The translations under genes were made by a program, and so were the position numbers. From positions 1-22,487 of the forward strand of contig NYYH01000020.1 of the NCBI GenBank assembly GCA_002686705.1: a DNA stretch of 22,487 nucleotides, given 5' to 3'. How positions within the stretch are numbered: the stretch's first letter is position 1; each line of letters opens with the position of its first letter. Below, piece by piece: positions 7,003 through 16,734 of the stretch. The notes beneath the pieces are model-generated. The model ran no database searches. It saw nothing but the letters and a program-made list of their open reading frames with translations, and was not told the origin of the DNA. The DNA comes from Bacteroidota bacterium (GTDB lineage: Bacteria; Bacteroidota; Bacteroidia; Bacteroidales; F082).

Positions 7003-9597
7003 ATGAAGCAAATAAGTATACTATTATTGGTACTCCTATCCAATATACTATTATCACAAACATCTGATGATTTTGAAGATGGTAATTTTACTGAAAACCC
7101 TGAATGGACGGGAAACTTGCAATTGTTTAAAGTTAATTCAGCTTTCCAACTTCAGTTAAACGACAGCATAGAAAATAAGGTTTATCTCGGCACAACAAAT
7201 ACAATGATAAACAATACTGAATGGAGGTGCTGGATAAAACTTGGTTTTAGTCCATCCGGAAATAACAATGCACGTTATTATCTTGTGAGTAACAAACAAG
7301 ATTTGTCAGATTCGCTGGCTGGATATTTTTTACAATTTGGAGAATCAGGGAGTAACGATGCTATTGAGTTGTTCAGGCAAGATGGAACTGAGCTCTTCTC
7401 CGTTTGTCGTAGTATAGAAGGAATTATTTCTAGTTCATTCGAAATTCGAGTAAAAGTTACAAGAGACGGCGTTGGACTTTGGAAACTGTTTGTTGACCAA
7501 TCTGGAGGTGAAGATTTCACTTTTGAAGCTGAGGGAATTGATAACACATTTACCCAAACATCTCAGCTAGGGTTTCTGTGTAGATATACAAAAAGTAATA
7601 GCAATAAAATGTACTTTGATGATGTTTATGCAGGGCCATTTATTGTAGATAATGAACCGCCTGTACTTTTAGGAATTACAGTTGATACCGATAGCACAGT
7701 AACACTTCAATTTAACGAATCATTAAATGAAGGAAGCGTGGCTTTAATTAATAATTATGAAGTTGATAATGGGATAGGCAATCCGACTAGTGCTTTTCGT
7801 GACGACAATGATGCTTCTATAATCAGGTTATCTTTCAATTCTAAGTTTGAGTTGGGTAAAAATTACTTGATGGCCGTTTCGGGAGTTAAAGATCTGGTAG
7901 AAAATATTATGATTCCACAGCAAATGAATTTTGTTTACTACCAACCGCAACCTATGGATGTGGTTATTAATGAGATTATGGCTGATCCCAATCCATCTGT
8001 TGGACTTCCAGATTATGAATATTTAGAATTGTATAATCAAACCGAAACAAATATTGATCTTGATAACTGGACATTAATAATAGGAACATCAGAAAAAACT
8101 TTTAGTTCGATTAATATAAATGCAGGTAGTTATTTAATCATTGCCAAAGAAGCGGCCTACGATGAGTTGAGTACATATGGTGATTTTTATGGATTTAGCA
8201 GTTTTTCCTTAACAAATGCGGGTCAAACTATTCAGCTTAAAAGCAACAATGGGGAAACAATTTCTAGTGTCACTTATGCCTCTAATTGGTATAACGATCC
8301 AGTTAAAGAAGAGGGTGGCTGGTCACTTGAACAGAAGTACGCTGCTAATATTTGCTCTGGAAAAGAAAACTGGACAGCATCTATCAACAATAAAGGTGGC
8401 ACTCCTGCCACTATTAACTCTGTAGCAAACAATACCTTACTATTGCCTCAATTAAGCAAGCTTGAAGTATTAACCGATAACATAATACAACTTTATTTTA
8501 ACCAAAGTATGGATGAAGAATTATTAAGTAATAATGACTTGTATAACGTGGATAATAACATTGGTTCTCCGGAATATGTTTATACCTACTATGATGAACC
8601 CGAAAAAGTTGAGCTCTATTTCGAAAACAGATTTATACCTGGTGTAACTTACGAGCTTACCATTAGCAATAATTTAATGAATTGTATGCTTTTAAATTTA
8701 CCAGATGACACTTTGGTATATTTTGGGTTGCCGGATATCGTAACATCAAATGATATTGTTATAAATGAAATACTTTTTAATCCCTGGACGAATGGTAAGG
8801 ACTATGTTGAACTTTACAATCCGTCTTCTAAAATTATTGATCTATCAACTTTAAGTATAGGTTCAATTAAAGAAAATCCTCCAAATCCACCCGATACTTC
8901 TATATATAATATTGTTAGCTCACAATCTTTATTTATGCCTGATGAATATATGGTTCTAACAATGTCGCCCGAAGCAGTTATGAAACAATATACAATTAAA
9001 GATCCTAATGCTTTTTTAAAGGTAGATCCTTTTCCTTCTTATAATAACGATGAAGGTCATGTATTTCTCATTTCCAATGATGATATTATAATTGATTCAC
9101 TTAGTTACTCTGAAGATATGCAATTTCCGCTTTTAGTTTATTTTGAAGGTGTGGCTTTGGAACGCATAGTTCCCAATATGTCAATTAATGGCATCAACAA
9201 TTGGCATTCTGCAGCTGAAAATGCTGGATTTGGGACTCCGGGATATAAAAATTCTCAACATGTTTCGAATAATAAAAAAGTTGATGAAATAATAATAGAA
9301 CCTGAAATATTTTCACCAAATAACGACGGTTTTGAAGATATAATAAGTATACTATATGAGTTTGATAAACCCGGTTATGTTATGTCGGCAACTATATTTA
9401 ACGCTGAAGGTTACTCTATTAAAAAACTTACAAACAACGAATATCTTGGTTCTGAAGGAAGCATTTCCTGGGATGGAATACAGGATGATAATTCTAAAGC
9501 CCCGGTTGGGATTTATGTTTTTTTTATAACAATTTATGATGCTGAGGGAAAAGTTAAAAATTACAAAAAAACAGGTGTCCTAGCTACTAAACTTTAA
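7003..9597 (+). CDS. Secreted multidomain protein with two lamin-tail domains and a FlgD-like C-terminal domain
   Basis: 864 aa. Residues 1-19 are a signal peptide (hydrophobic core, cleavage probably after LLSQ or just before). About 20-205 looks like a concanavalin/LamG-type jelly roll. About 212-305 and 475-578 are bacterial Ig-like domains of the Big_5 kind, each opening with a valued-strand pattern and 'VTLQF/IIQLYF'. Two lamin-tail domains follow the VVINEIMADP (about 319) and DIVINEILFNP (about 583) signatures, each continuing with a YLELYN/YVELYN strand. The last ~100 residues (from FSPNNDGFED, about 768) match the FlgD Ig-like/gliding-associated C-terminal fold, ending in a GIYVFFITIYDAEG strand. 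Function unknown; the architecture is of a cell-surface or exported protein, possibly a type IX secretion substrate. The gene starts a plus-strand run, 37 bases before the MutS-like gene. Confidence 0.8.
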   Translation: MKQISILLLVLLSNILLSQTSDDFEDGNFTENPEWTGNLQLFKVNSAFQLQLNDSIENKVYLGTTNTMINNTEWRCWIKLGFSPSGNNNARYYLVSNKQDLSDSLAGYFLQFGESGSNDAIELFRQDGTELFSVCRSIEGIISSSFEIRVKVTRDGVGLWKLFVDQSGGEDFTFEAEGIDNTFTQTSQLGFLCRYTKSNSNKMYFDDVYAGPFIVDNEPPVLLGITVDTDSTVTLQFNESLNEGSVALINNYEVDNGIGNPTSAFRDDNDASIIRLSFNSKFELGKNYLMAVSGVKDLVENIMIPQQMNFVYYQPQPMDVVINEIMADPNPSVGLPDYEYLELYNQTETNIDLDNWTLIIGTSEKTFSSININAGSYLIIAKEAAYDELSTYGDFYGFSSFSLTNAGQTIQLKSNNGETISSVTYASNWYNDPVKEEGGWSLEQKYAANICSGKENWTASINNKGGTPATINSVANNTLLLPQLSKLEVLTDNIIQLYFNQSMDEELLSNNDLYNVDNNIGSPEYVYTYYDEPEKVELYFENRFIPGVTYELTISNNLMNCMLLNLPDDTLVYFGLPDIVTSNDIVINEILFNPWTNGKDYVELYNPSSKIIDLSTLSIGSIKENPPNPPDTSIYNIVSSQSLFMPDEYMVLTMSPEAVMKQYTIKDPNAFLKVDPFPSYNNDEGHVFLISNDDIIIDSLSYSEDMQFPLLVYFEGVALERIVPNMSINGINNWHSAAENAGFGTPGYKNSQHVSNNKKVDEIIIEPEIFSPNNDGFEDIISILYEFDKPGYVMSATIFNAEGYSIKKLTNNEYLGSEGSISWDGIQDDNSKAPVGIYVFFITIYDAEGKVKNYKKTGVLATKL

Positions 9598-9634
9598 TCT
9601 TTATTTGTTATTTTGTCATCATAAAAAATACTGA

Positions 9635-11440
9635 ATGACAAATATTAAAAATAATCCTAAAGTTTACTTTGAACAGCAACGATTAAAGTTTACAAAATCT
9701 TTGCATGATGTAAAACACAAAATCAAAAGAATTTCTTTACTACGCATAATTGTTTTTTTGATTACCACAATTGGCATTTATCTTTCGGTTGCTAATGGAC
9801 ATGATATACTTGCAATTGCGTTTACTTTAGGAATCGGTCTTTTTATTTACTTGGTGAAAATACATGCCGGTTTAGAGAAAGACAGACTTTGGAATGAAAC
9901 TCTGGTTACAATAAATAAGAATGAGTTAAGAATACTAGATGGAGACACTATCGATATGGATGCTGGTTCAGAATTTTTACATCCATCACACCCATACAAC
10001 GAAGACCTTGATGTTTTTGGTGATAGGTCATTATTTCAATTAATTAATCGTACAGCTACAACAACCGGAAGAAGTACTTTGGCTCATAAGCTTAATAATT
10101 TGATCACCAACATTAACAGTCTTGTAGATCGTCAACTTGCTATTTCCTGCTTACGCGATAAAGCTGATTGGAGGCAAAATTTTCTTGCAATTGGCAAGAT
10201 CTTTAAGGAGAAACAGGATGACCTTCCCGGATTATTAGCGTGGTCACAAACTTCTGATGTCAGATTCAATACAATGTTTTATCGCATAATGCTAATTGTT
10301 AATCCTATAATTGGTTTTGGTGTGTTAACACTTATTGAGTTGGAAATATTCACAATAAGTACATTTTTAATTTTCTTGCTATTACCTGTTGCCTTGGTTG
10401 GCACGAAACTAGGCCTGTTAAATAAAATCCATGCTCAGTTAAGTAAGAAATCAGGGCTATTATCAAAATACGCCAAACTATTTAGGTTAATTGCTTTCGA
10501 AGAATTTAATTCGAAATTATTACTTAAGATTAAAGAAAATATTAGCGGTGAACATTCTGCACATCGAGCTATAAAAAGTCTCGCAAAAATTTCAAAGTCG
10601 ATGGATTACAGGCTTAATATGCTTGTTGGAGTGTTTTTAAATGTTTTCTTTTTATGGGATATTAGGCAGGCAATCAAAATCGAAAAGTGGAAAAATCGCT
10701 ATACAACCTATATGGAAAATTGGTTTGATCAACTTTCTACAATGGATGAATTAAACTCTTTTGCCGGGTTTGCCTTTAACTTTCCAAATTCTACGTTTCC
10801 AGAATTTAGCACGAAAGATTTTAAGATTAGAGCAACTAATGTTACTCATCCACTTATCTCTCAAAAAGAGTGTATAGGAAATGATATTACCATAGATGGT
10901 TGGAAACAATTCCAGATTATTACAGGAGCAAATATGGCAGGAAAGAGCACATATTTACGTACAGTTGGAGTAAATATGGTATTGGCATTAACTGGTTCTC
11001 CTGTGCTTGCAGATAGTTTTATCATGAAACCTGTAGGTATATTTACAGGAATAAAAACAACTGATTCAATACAAAACGGTGAATCTTATTTTTTTGCTGA
11101 ACTAAAAAAATTGAAAGAACTGATAAATAAACTAGAGGATGGTCAACAACTTTTTGTAATATTAGATGAGGTTCTGAAAGGAACAAACTCGGCTGATAAG
11201 CAAAAAGGATCAATGGCTTTGATAACACAATTGATTAAACTAAGCTCATCTGGAATGATCGCTACACACGATCTTGCTCTTGGTAGTTTGGCCAATAATT
11301 TTCCTGATAATGTAACAAACAAGCGATTCGAAGTCGAGATTGCCAATAAAGAACTTGTTTTTGATTACAAACTCAAAAATGGTATTTCACAAAATCTAAA
11401 CGCAACATTTCTAATGAAAAAAATGGGGATAACTATTTAA
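9635..11440 (+). CDS. Membrane-anchored MutS-related ATPase
   Basis: 601 aa. The C-terminal third is a MutS ATPase domain: Walker A GANMAGKST at 431-439, Walker B ILDEVLKGTNS with Asp-511/Glu-512, and a conserved switch His in ATHDLALG. The MutS core/lever region is present upstream (about 90-410), but the mismatch-reading N-terminal domain (Phe-x-Glu) of true MutS is absent. Instead hydrophobic pairs at about 34-78 and 215-262 look like transmembrane segments. This fits the Bacteroidetes 'MutS-related protein' group, shorter than MutS (about 850 aa). It is therefore unlikely to do classical mismatch repair; its substrate is unknown. It probably shares a transcript with the secreted protein gene 37 bases upstream; the following gene has its own promoter. 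Confidence 0.85.
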   Translation: MTNIKNNPKVYFEQQRLKFTKSLHDVKHKIKRISLLRIIVFLITTIGIYLSVANGHDILAIAFTLGIGLFIYLVKIHAGLEKDRLWNETLVTINKNELRILDGDTIDMDAGSEFLHPSHPYNEDLDVFGDRSLFQLINRTATTTGRSTLAHKLNNLITNINSLVDRQLAISCLRDKADWRQNFLAIGKIFKEKQDDLPGLLAWSQTSDVRFNTMFYRIMLIVNPIIGFGVLTLIELEIFTISTFLIFLLLPVALVGTKLGLLNKIHAQLSKKSGLLSKYAKLFRLIAFEEFNSKLLLKIKENISGEHSAHRAIKSLAKISKSMDYRLNMLVGVFLNVFFLWDIRQAIKIEKWKNRYTTYMENWFDQLSTMDELNSFAGFAFNFPNSTFPEFSTKDFKIRATNVTHPLISQKECIGNDITIDGWKQFQIITGANMAGKSTYLRTVGVNMVLALTGSPVLADSFIMKPVGIFTGIKTTDSIQNGESYFFAELKKLKELINKLEDGQQLFVILDEVLKGTNSADKQKGSMALITQLIKLSSSGMIATHDLALGSLANNFPDNVTNKRFEVEIANKELVFDYKLKNGISQNLNATFLMKKMGITI

Positions 11441-11555
11441 AATTTTTGTGGTTTTGGTTAGTTGAAAACTTGTACATATCTGAAATTTACCTTTATAAAC
11501 TATAAACTTTCAATTTTAAGAACTTTCATTCATACTAAATCATATTTCTCTTTCG

Positions 11556-11586
11556 TTTGCATTTTAAGAGATTGTCTGTAATTTTG
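11556..11586 (+). promoter_or_regulatory. Strong Bacteroidetes-type promoter
   Basis: TTTG at 11556-11559, a 19-base spacer, and TAATTTTG at 11579-11586 match the Bacteroidetes -33/-7 consensus exactly. Transcription should begin near 11593, about 13 bases before the ATG at 11606, giving a very short leader. The remaining part of the 11441-11605 gap shows no terminator or other signal. Confidence 0.75.
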
Positions 11587-11605
11587 CAAACTAAAATTTG
11601 TAGCT

Positions 11606-12532
11606 ATGGAACAGCAGAAAAATAATAGCGTGCAACGAGCTCAAGGAAGCTCCAATATTTGGATGTACATCGTTATAGTTATTATGGCTCTAGGTATAAT
11701 TGGAGTATCATTATGGTTGTTATCTGTTAAGAGCACAATGAATGAGCTACTTGCCGAAAAAGAAGTTCAAAAAGCAGAATTGTATCAAGAGCTACAAGTT
11801 TTAATGTCGGAACATGAAGAGACAAAAGCGGCTTACGGTGATCTCACTGATTCATTACAGGTAATGGATAGTGTAATTCAAGCAAATGCTGTTGAAATAA
11901 AGAAAATGCTCAATTACAAATGGGAGTACTATAAGATAAAGAAAAAAATGTCGAGACTTCAAGTTATTGCTCAAGGCTATGTCAGGCAAATGGATTCGAT
12001 AGTTACCATTAACCAGGATCTTACAGAAGAAAATCTGCAGATCAAGGAAGAAATAAAAATTGAAAGACGAAAATATCAAAAGCTGGAGGAGGAAACAGAA
12101 ACACTCACGGGGAAAGTTGAAGAAGCTTCAGTATTGACTGCTTATAATTTAAAAGCTACAGCTATTCATAAAAAAGGTGGTGGTAAAGAAGTAGCGACTG
12201 ACAAGATCAGACGTGCAGATCTCATAAAGGTCTGCTTAACTTTGGGAGAAAATTCAATTATTAAACCTGGTAAAAAAACTATTTATGTTCGAATCGCCGA
12301 ACCTGATAAAAAAATACTTGTTCAAGGAAGGGATGATTCGTATTCGTTTACGATTAATAATGAAGTGCTCCAATATTCAATAATGAAAGAGGTAAACTAC
12401 GATAACAATTCTGTTGATCTGTGTGTTAGGTGGACAAAACGTAGTACACAGGAACTACAACCAGGACTTTACCACGTGGATATTTTTGAAAGTGGAAACA
12501 ACATCGGTCACACAACCTTTACATTAAAGTAA
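11606..12532 (+). CDS. Uncharacterised membrane protein with periplasmic coiled coil
   Basis: 308 aa, not recognised as a named family. A short polar N-terminus is followed by one transmembrane helix at about 19-40. Then comes a long charged heptad-like coiled coil at about 41-175, rich in Glu, Lys, Gln and Leu. The C-terminal part (about 205-308) is predicted to be beta-rich: KVCLTLGENSIIKPGKKTIYVRI, SYSFTINNEVLQYS and LYHVDIFESG look like successive strands of an Ig-like sandwich. The likely topology is N-in with the bulk in the periplasm (inference). A textbook promoter precedes it, so it is probably expressed alone; gldH converges from the other side 42 bases downstream. Similar TM-coiled-coil proteins are common hypotheticals in Bacteroidetes, but no function can be assigned. 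Confidence 0.8.
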   Translation: MEQQKNNSVQRAQGSSNIWMYIVIVIMALGIIGVSLWLLSVKSTMNELLAEKEVQKAELYQELQVLMSEHEETKAAYGDLTDSLQVMDSVIQANAVEIKKMLNYKWEYYKIKKKMSRLQVIAQGYVRQMDSIVTINQDLTEENLQIKEEIKIERRKYQKLEEETETLTGKVEEASVLTAYNLKATAIHKKGGGKEVATDKIRRADLIKVCLTLGENSIIKPGKKTIYVRIAEPDKKILVQGRDDSYSFTINNEVLQYSIMKEVNYDNNSVDLCVRWTKRSTQELQPGLYHVDIFESGNNIGHTTFTLK

Positions 12533-12574
12533 TTTAGAATTTATAAGATTTAAGATTTTAAACTATCTGTGAAA

Positions 12575-13042
12575 TTATTGATTAGTCTTTTTTACTATTA
12601 GCCCAACTTCAATAATTCCTGGAGTTTCTGTCTTGTTCATTTTATTCTCAATACTAACTTTACAAATTCCTGTTTTATTAAATATCATATCTTTTCTAAT
12701 TGGGAGCTCAATGTCCCAAAAATCACCCATTCCATCCGCTTTCCACTCAAGGTTTTTGTCTTTCAATCTAAAATGATAATCTAAAGATCGCATTTCCCCG
12801 TCAGGTGTAAAAAAAGTAATATTAACATCTATAAAACTATATGGAAAATATGTGTGATGACGCAACGCTAAATAAAAATCCAGGCCTTCATTTTTTTGAA
12901 CAGGAAAATCAAAATTTAATATTTCCTGTTTGTTCCAACTAACATTATCAAACACTCGATATTCTCTAAAAACAACGTTGCTATCACATCCCATTAATAT
13001 AAAAGTGGCGATTAATGATACAAAATATTTTTTCATTTTCAT
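12575..13042 (-). CDS. gldH: Gliding motility lipoprotein GldH
   Basis: 155 aa, the usual GldH size. A short signal peptide ends in the lipobox LMGC with Cys-19, so the mature protein is a lipoprotein. The mature part fits the GldH pattern: FREYRVFDNVSWNKQEILNF near the start, LALRHHTYFPYSFIDVNITF in the middle (the RH-T-YPY block), and a tryptophan/glycine-containing DKNLEWKADGMGDFWDIELP segment. In Flavobacterium GldH is needed for gliding and is linked to the type IX secretion/gliding machinery. It is also widespread in non-gliding Bacteroidetes, so motility is not implied. The ATG at 13040-13042 is used here; a second ATG two codons in is equally plausible. It diverges from the RNase H gene. 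Confidence 0.85.
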   Translation of the reverse strand: MKMKKYFVSLIATFILMGCDSNVVFREYRVFDNVSWNKQEILNFDFPVQKNEGLDFYLALRHHTYFPYSFIDVNITFFTPDGEMRSLDYHFRLKDKNLEWKADGMGDFWDIELPIRKDMIFNKTGICKVSIENKMNKTETPGIIEVGLIVKKTNQ

Positions 13043-13052
13043 ATTTTGATTA

Positions 13053-13060
13053 CAAATATA
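13053..13060 (-). promoter_or_regulatory. Bacteroidetes -7 box for gldH
   Basis: The minus strand reads TATATTTG, a full match to TAnnTTTG. Transcription would start near 13046, only a few bases before the gldH ATG codons at 13042 and 13036, giving a leaderless or nearly leaderless mRNA. No clear -33 TTTG is found upstream. Confidence 0.4.
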
Positions 13061-13096
13061 GTTGAGTTTAGTTTATAAGAAGTTTATTTTTGTATT

Positions 13097-13729
13097 GTGA
13101 GCAAGAAGTCAAAAAAGAAATATTATGTTGTATGGAGAGGTTTAACTTCAGGAATTTTTAATACATGGGAAGAATGTAAAAAACAGGTAAGCGGATATGA
13201 GGGGGCACAGTATATGTCATTCAGCGATAAGGCTGATGCAGAACGAGCTTTTTCTAAATCATATTGGGAAATTGCTCAATTAAAAGGGAAGAAAAACCTT
13301 CATGAACTAACAACTAAAGATAAACCTATTCTAAACAGTATTTCAGTGGATGCTGCATGTTCAGGGAATCCAGGAACATTGGAATTTAGAGGAGTGTTTA
13401 CTGATACTGAAACAGAACTTTTTAAACGTGGGCCTTATGAAATGGGAACTGTAAATATTGGTGAGTTTTTAGCAATAATACTTGCTCTAGCATGGCTCAA
13501 AAAACACAAATTAGAATATCCCATTTATTCAGACTCAAAAACAGCTATGGCATGGGTTAGAAAAAAAAAGGTGAATACTAAACTAGAAAGAACTGCAAAA
13601 AATAAAGAGCTATTTAAAGCCCTCGACGATGCAGTTTTATGGCTTAATAAAAACCCTGTCAATACGCAAATCCTGAAATGGGAGACTAAAATTTGGGGTG
13701 AAATTCCTGCTGACTACGGAAGAAAATAA
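13097..13729 (+). CDS. Ribonuclease H with N-terminal viroplasmin (RNase H1 hybrid-binding) domain
   Basis: 210 aa. Residues about 8-55 form the viroplasmin/hybrid-binding domain (YYVVWRGLTSGIFNTWEECK, then YMSFSDKADAERAF), known to grip RNA/DNA hybrids in RNase H1. Residues about 78-210 are an RNase H fold with the acidic active site Asp-85 (SVDAACSGNPG), Glu-123 (GEFLAI), Asp-146 (YSDSKTA) and Asp-206 in the terminal EIPADYGRK. The expected role is removal of RNA from RNA/DNA hybrids in the cytoplasm. The start codon is GTG at 13097; it gives the usual basic N-terminus ahead of the YYVVWRG motif. It diverges from gldH and converges on cysNC, with no clear terminator in the 103-base gap. Confidence 0.9.
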   Translation: MSKKSKKKYYVVWRGLTSGIFNTWEECKKQVSGYEGAQYMSFSDKADAERAFSKSYWEIAQLKGKKNLHELTTKDKPILNSISVDAACSGNPGTLEFRGVFTDTETELFKRGPYEMGTVNIGEFLAIILALAWLKKHKLEYPIYSDSKTAMAWVRKKKVNTKLERTAKNKELFKALDDAVLWLNKNPVNTQILKWETKIWGEIPADYGRK

Positions 13730-13832
13730 GCTACTAAGGGCATGGCCCATTCTCACAGCAGCGCAAATGAGTACAAAATCTGATGAATAGAATAAATGGA
13801 TTTTATTGTAATCTTTTTAGTTTATGCAATAA

Positions 13833-15737
13833 TTATACTGGAAAGATCTTGTTAGATGATAAAAAACCAAGCACCTTTTCAAGGTTGCTATCTTTAGTTA
13901 GCGCATTGAGCTTAAGAGTTGGGGAGATAGGTATATCATATTCCATATCGACGCCAGGAAGGTATTTTAACTTTCCATCATCAGCTTTTTTGTAGATTCC
14001 ATATAGGTCATTCTTACGACAAAACTCAATATCAGCATCTATATAGACAAGATGAAAATTATTTTTGCCAATTATTTCTGAAACTTGTTCTCTAATAGAT
14101 TCATTTGGAGATAAAAATGAGCAAATTACAAGTATACCCTGATCATTTATTAATCTACAAATATGGGCTACTCTTCTCATATGTTCCGCTCTATCAGCAG
14201 GAGAATAATCTAACTCACGAGAGAGCCCTGATCTTACCAATTTTCCATCTAGTAGCATCACCTTTGCTCCCATGTCAAACAAATTTCGTTGCAGTGTATA
14301 AGCTAGTTCATTTTTTCCTGATCCATGCAATCCGGTAATCCAAATTGTTGAACCGGTTTGCTGATAATTCTTTTCGAATTCAGATTTTGTTATGAGGCCA
14401 ACACCACTTGCAATTTTATCACGGTCGATATCAAAAATTTTGCTCGGTAATTGATCGCTGCTTAATTTATCTATTATCATACCGACTGCACATGTGTTAT
14501 GTGTTACAGGATCGATAAAAATAAAGGAACCTGTTTGGCGGTTTTTCTTGTAAGCATCGAAAAACAATGGTTTTGCAGTTGTAATTACAACTCTACCTAT
14601 TTCATTTAGTTCAAACGTTGAAGCATCCTTTTTTTCAAGAGTATTTACATCGACTAAGTGACGTATTTTGTCAATCCGCGCTTTTGTAGTTTGAGTAGTT
14701 TGTTTTATAATAAACTGGGTTCCTTCTTTCATTGGCTCTATATCCATCCATACAAGCATCGCTTCAAAATGGCGTTCTACCTTTGGGAGATTGTTTGGAT
14801 GAACAAGCATATCCCCTCTTGAAACATCAATTTCATCTTGCAGAGTAACAGTAACCGATTGTGGGGGAAAAGCCGAATCAAGATCATTATCGTATGTAAC
14901 AATCTCCTTAACGATAGATTTTTTTCTTGATGGCAATACCATGATTTCATCACCTTTTTTTATTATACCTGATGCAATTTTTGCAGCAAAACCTCTATAA
15001 TCAAGACTCGGTCTTATAACATACTGAACTGGATAACGTAAATCAGAAAAATTTCTGTCGCTTGTAATGTGTATTGTTTCAAGATGCTCGAGAATACTTT
15101 TTCCATGATACCAAGGCATCTTGTCAGAAAGTTCAACAATATTATCACCTTTTAATGCCGATAAAGGAAAAAAACGTACATCTGGAAAGGCTAGTGGTGT
15201 AACAAAATCTGAATAATCCTTACAGATATTATCATATACCTCCTGGCTATAATCAACCAAATCCATTTTGTTGACAGCTAAAGCAATATGTTTTATGCCC
15301 AGCAAAGAAACCAAAAATGAATGTCTTCGGGTTTGAGTAATTACACCCTTTCTTGCATCTATTAAAATAATTGCAAGATTAGCAGTTGAAGCTCCGGTAA
15401 CCATATTCCGGGTATATTGTTCATGACCGGGGGTATCAGCAATTATAAATTTCCTTTTTGCAGTTGAAAAATATCTATAAGCAACATCAATAGTTATACC
15501 TTGTTCACGCTCAGCTTTTAAACCATCAAGTAGTAAAGCATAATCAATTTCTTCTCCTGCATGTCCTTCACGTTTGCTATCTCTTTTTAACGCATCCAAC
15601 TGATCTTCATACAGTTTCTTACTATCAAACAGAAGCCTTCCGATTAGAGTTGATTTTCCATCGTCAACAGACCCAGCTGTAAGTAATCGTAACAGATCTT
15701 TCTTTTGATCCTGGTCGAGAAATTCTTTTATGTTCAT
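13833..15737 (-). CDS. cysNC: Bifunctional sulfate adenylyltransferase subunit 1 / adenylylsulfate kinase (CysN-CysC)
   Basis: 634 aa, the length of a CysN-CysC fusion. The N-terminal CysN part is an EF-Tu-like GTPase: G1 GSVDDGKS at 22-29, G3 DTPGH at 101-105, G4 NKMD at 156-159, followed by beta-barrel domains. From about 463 an APS kinase domain follows, with P-loop GLHGSGKN (469-476), then [22 protein letters not shown] and [16 protein letters not shown]. With CysD it makes adenosine 5'-phosphosulfate from sulfate and ATP using GTP hydrolysis, and the CysC part should phosphorylate it to PAPS. In the P-loop the usual Ser/Thr after Lys is Asn, and the usual DGDNxR motif is DGKLVR, so kinase activity needs proof. 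It is the last gene of the EPS operon, 28 bases after cysD. Confidence 0.93.
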   Translation of the reverse strand: MNIKEFLDQDQKKDLLRLLTAGSVDDGKSTLIGRLLFDSKKLYEDQLDALKRDSKREGHAGEEIDYALLLDGLKAEREQGITIDVAYRYFSTAKRKFIIADTPGHEQYTRNMVTGASTANLAIILIDARKGVITQTRRHSFLVSLLGIKHIALAVNKMDLVDYSQEVYDNICKDYSDFVTPLAFPDVRFFPLSALKGDNIVELSDKMPWYHGKSILEHLETIHITSDRNFSDLRYPVQYVIRPSLDYRGFAAKIASGIIKKGDEIMVLPSRKKSIVKEIVTYDNDLDSAFPPQSVTVTLQDEIDVSRGDMLVHPNNLPKVERHFEAMLVWMDIEPMKEGTQFIIKQTTQTTKARIDKIRHLVDVNTLEKKDASTFELNEIGRVVITTAKPLFFDAYKKNRQTGSFIFIDPVTHNTCAVGMIIDKLSSDQLPSKIFDIDRDKIASGVGLITKSEFEKNYQQTGSTIWITGLHGSGKNELAYTLQRNLFDMGAKVMLLDGKLVRSGLSRELDYSPADRAEHMRRVAHICRLINDQGILVICSFLSPNESIREQVSEIIGKNNFHLVYIDADIEFCRKNDLYGIYKKADDGKLKYLPGVDMEYDIPISPTLKLNALTKDSNLEKVLGFLSSNKIFPV

Positions 15738-15765
15738 GGTGTATTACTTCTGTGTTTCAGTTGTC

Positions 15766-16680
15766 TTAAAAATACCCTTCTCTCTTTTTCTGTTCCATAC
15801 TTGCTTCCTGGTCAAAGTCTATTACCCTAGTTGTACGTTCACTTTTGGTAATAGTCATCATCTCTTCAACAATTTTTTCAATCGTATCTGCTTCCGATTC
15901 AATTGCTCCGGTTAACGGATAACAACCTAATGTCCTAAATCGTACCATCTTCATTTCAGCTTTATCACGCAACTTTTTGGGCATCCTATCATCGTCAACA
16001 AGTATCAAGCTGCCGTCAACTTCAACTATAGGTCGTTCTTTTGCATAATATAACGGAACTATTGGAATTTTCTCAAGTCTAATGTATTGCCATATGTCGA
16101 GCTCAGTCCAGTTTGAAATCGGAAATACTCTAATGGACTCTCCTTTTTGCACTTTTGCATTATAAATACTCCAAAGTTCGGGACGCTGATTTTTGGGATC
16201 CCATTGGTGAAATTTATCTCTGAATGAATATATTCGCTCTTTAGCTCTTGATTTTTCTTCATCCCTCCTTGCACCACCAAACGCAGCATCAAATTTATAC
16301 TTTTCGAGCCCAGCAAGTAAGGCCTGAGTTTTCATCACATCAGTATGTACTTTGCTGCCATGTGAATAAGGACCAATACCCGATTCAAAACCCTCCTTAT
16401 TATAGTGTACAATCAAATTCCATCCTTTTTCTTTTGTATAATTCTCACGGAAGTCAATCATTTCTTTAAACTTCCATTTGGAATCAATATGCATTAGAGG
16501 AAAAGGTACCTTGCCAGGATAAAATGCTTTTTCTGCAAGTCTTACCATTACCGAGGAATCTTTGCCTATTGAGTACAGCATAACCGGATTTTCAAACTCG
16601 GCAGCTACTTCTCGAATAATGTGAATTGACTCAGATTCCAGCTCTCGCAAATTATTTATAGAGTATGACGGAGTGTTCAT
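15766..16680 (-). CDS. cysD: Sulfate adenylyltransferase subunit 2
   Basis: 304 aa, the normal CysD length. The PP-loop that binds ATP is SIGKDSS at 37-43, followed by [20 protein letters not shown] and the [21 protein letters not shown] block. The [24 protein letters not shown] motif and the C-terminal [18 protein letters not shown] motif are typical. It carries out adenylylation of sulfate in complex with CysN. The gene lies 54 bases after the upxY-like gene and 28 bases before cysNC, in the same direction as the polysaccharide export genes. No cysH or other sulfate-reduction gene is in the window, which leaves room for a role in polysaccharide sulfation rather than only cysteine synthesis (inference). 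Confidence 0.95.
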   Translation of the reverse strand: MNTPSYSINNLRELESESIHIIREVAAEFENPVMLYSIGKDSSVMVRLAEKAFYPGKVPFPLMHIDSKWKFKEMIDFRENYTKEKGWNLIVHYNKEGFESGIGPYSHGSKVHTDVMKTQALLAGLEKYKFDAAFGGARRDEEKSRAKERIYSFRDKFHQWDPKNQRPELWSIYNAKVQKGESIRVFPISNWTELDIWQYIRLEKIPIVPLYYAKERPIVEVDGSLILVDDDRMPKKLRDKAEMKMVRFRTLGCYPLTGAIESEADTIEKIVEEMMTITKSERTTRVIDFDQEASMEQKKREGYF

Positions 16681-16734
16681 TATAAATTATGTTTAGAAGG
16701 TAAAAATACTATAATGTGTCCAAAAATCATTAGA

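Noticed and set aside
13062..13092. TTG-N20-TATTTTTG as promoter of the RNase H gene.
   Set aside because: It matches the consensus, but the expected transcript start would fall at or after the GTG start codon, so it is doubtful unless the mRNA is leaderless or the start is later.
13738..13748. GGGC-ATG-GCCC hairpin as terminator between the RNase H and cysNC.
   Set aside because: The stem is 4 bp with a 3-base loop and there is no T-run on either strand.
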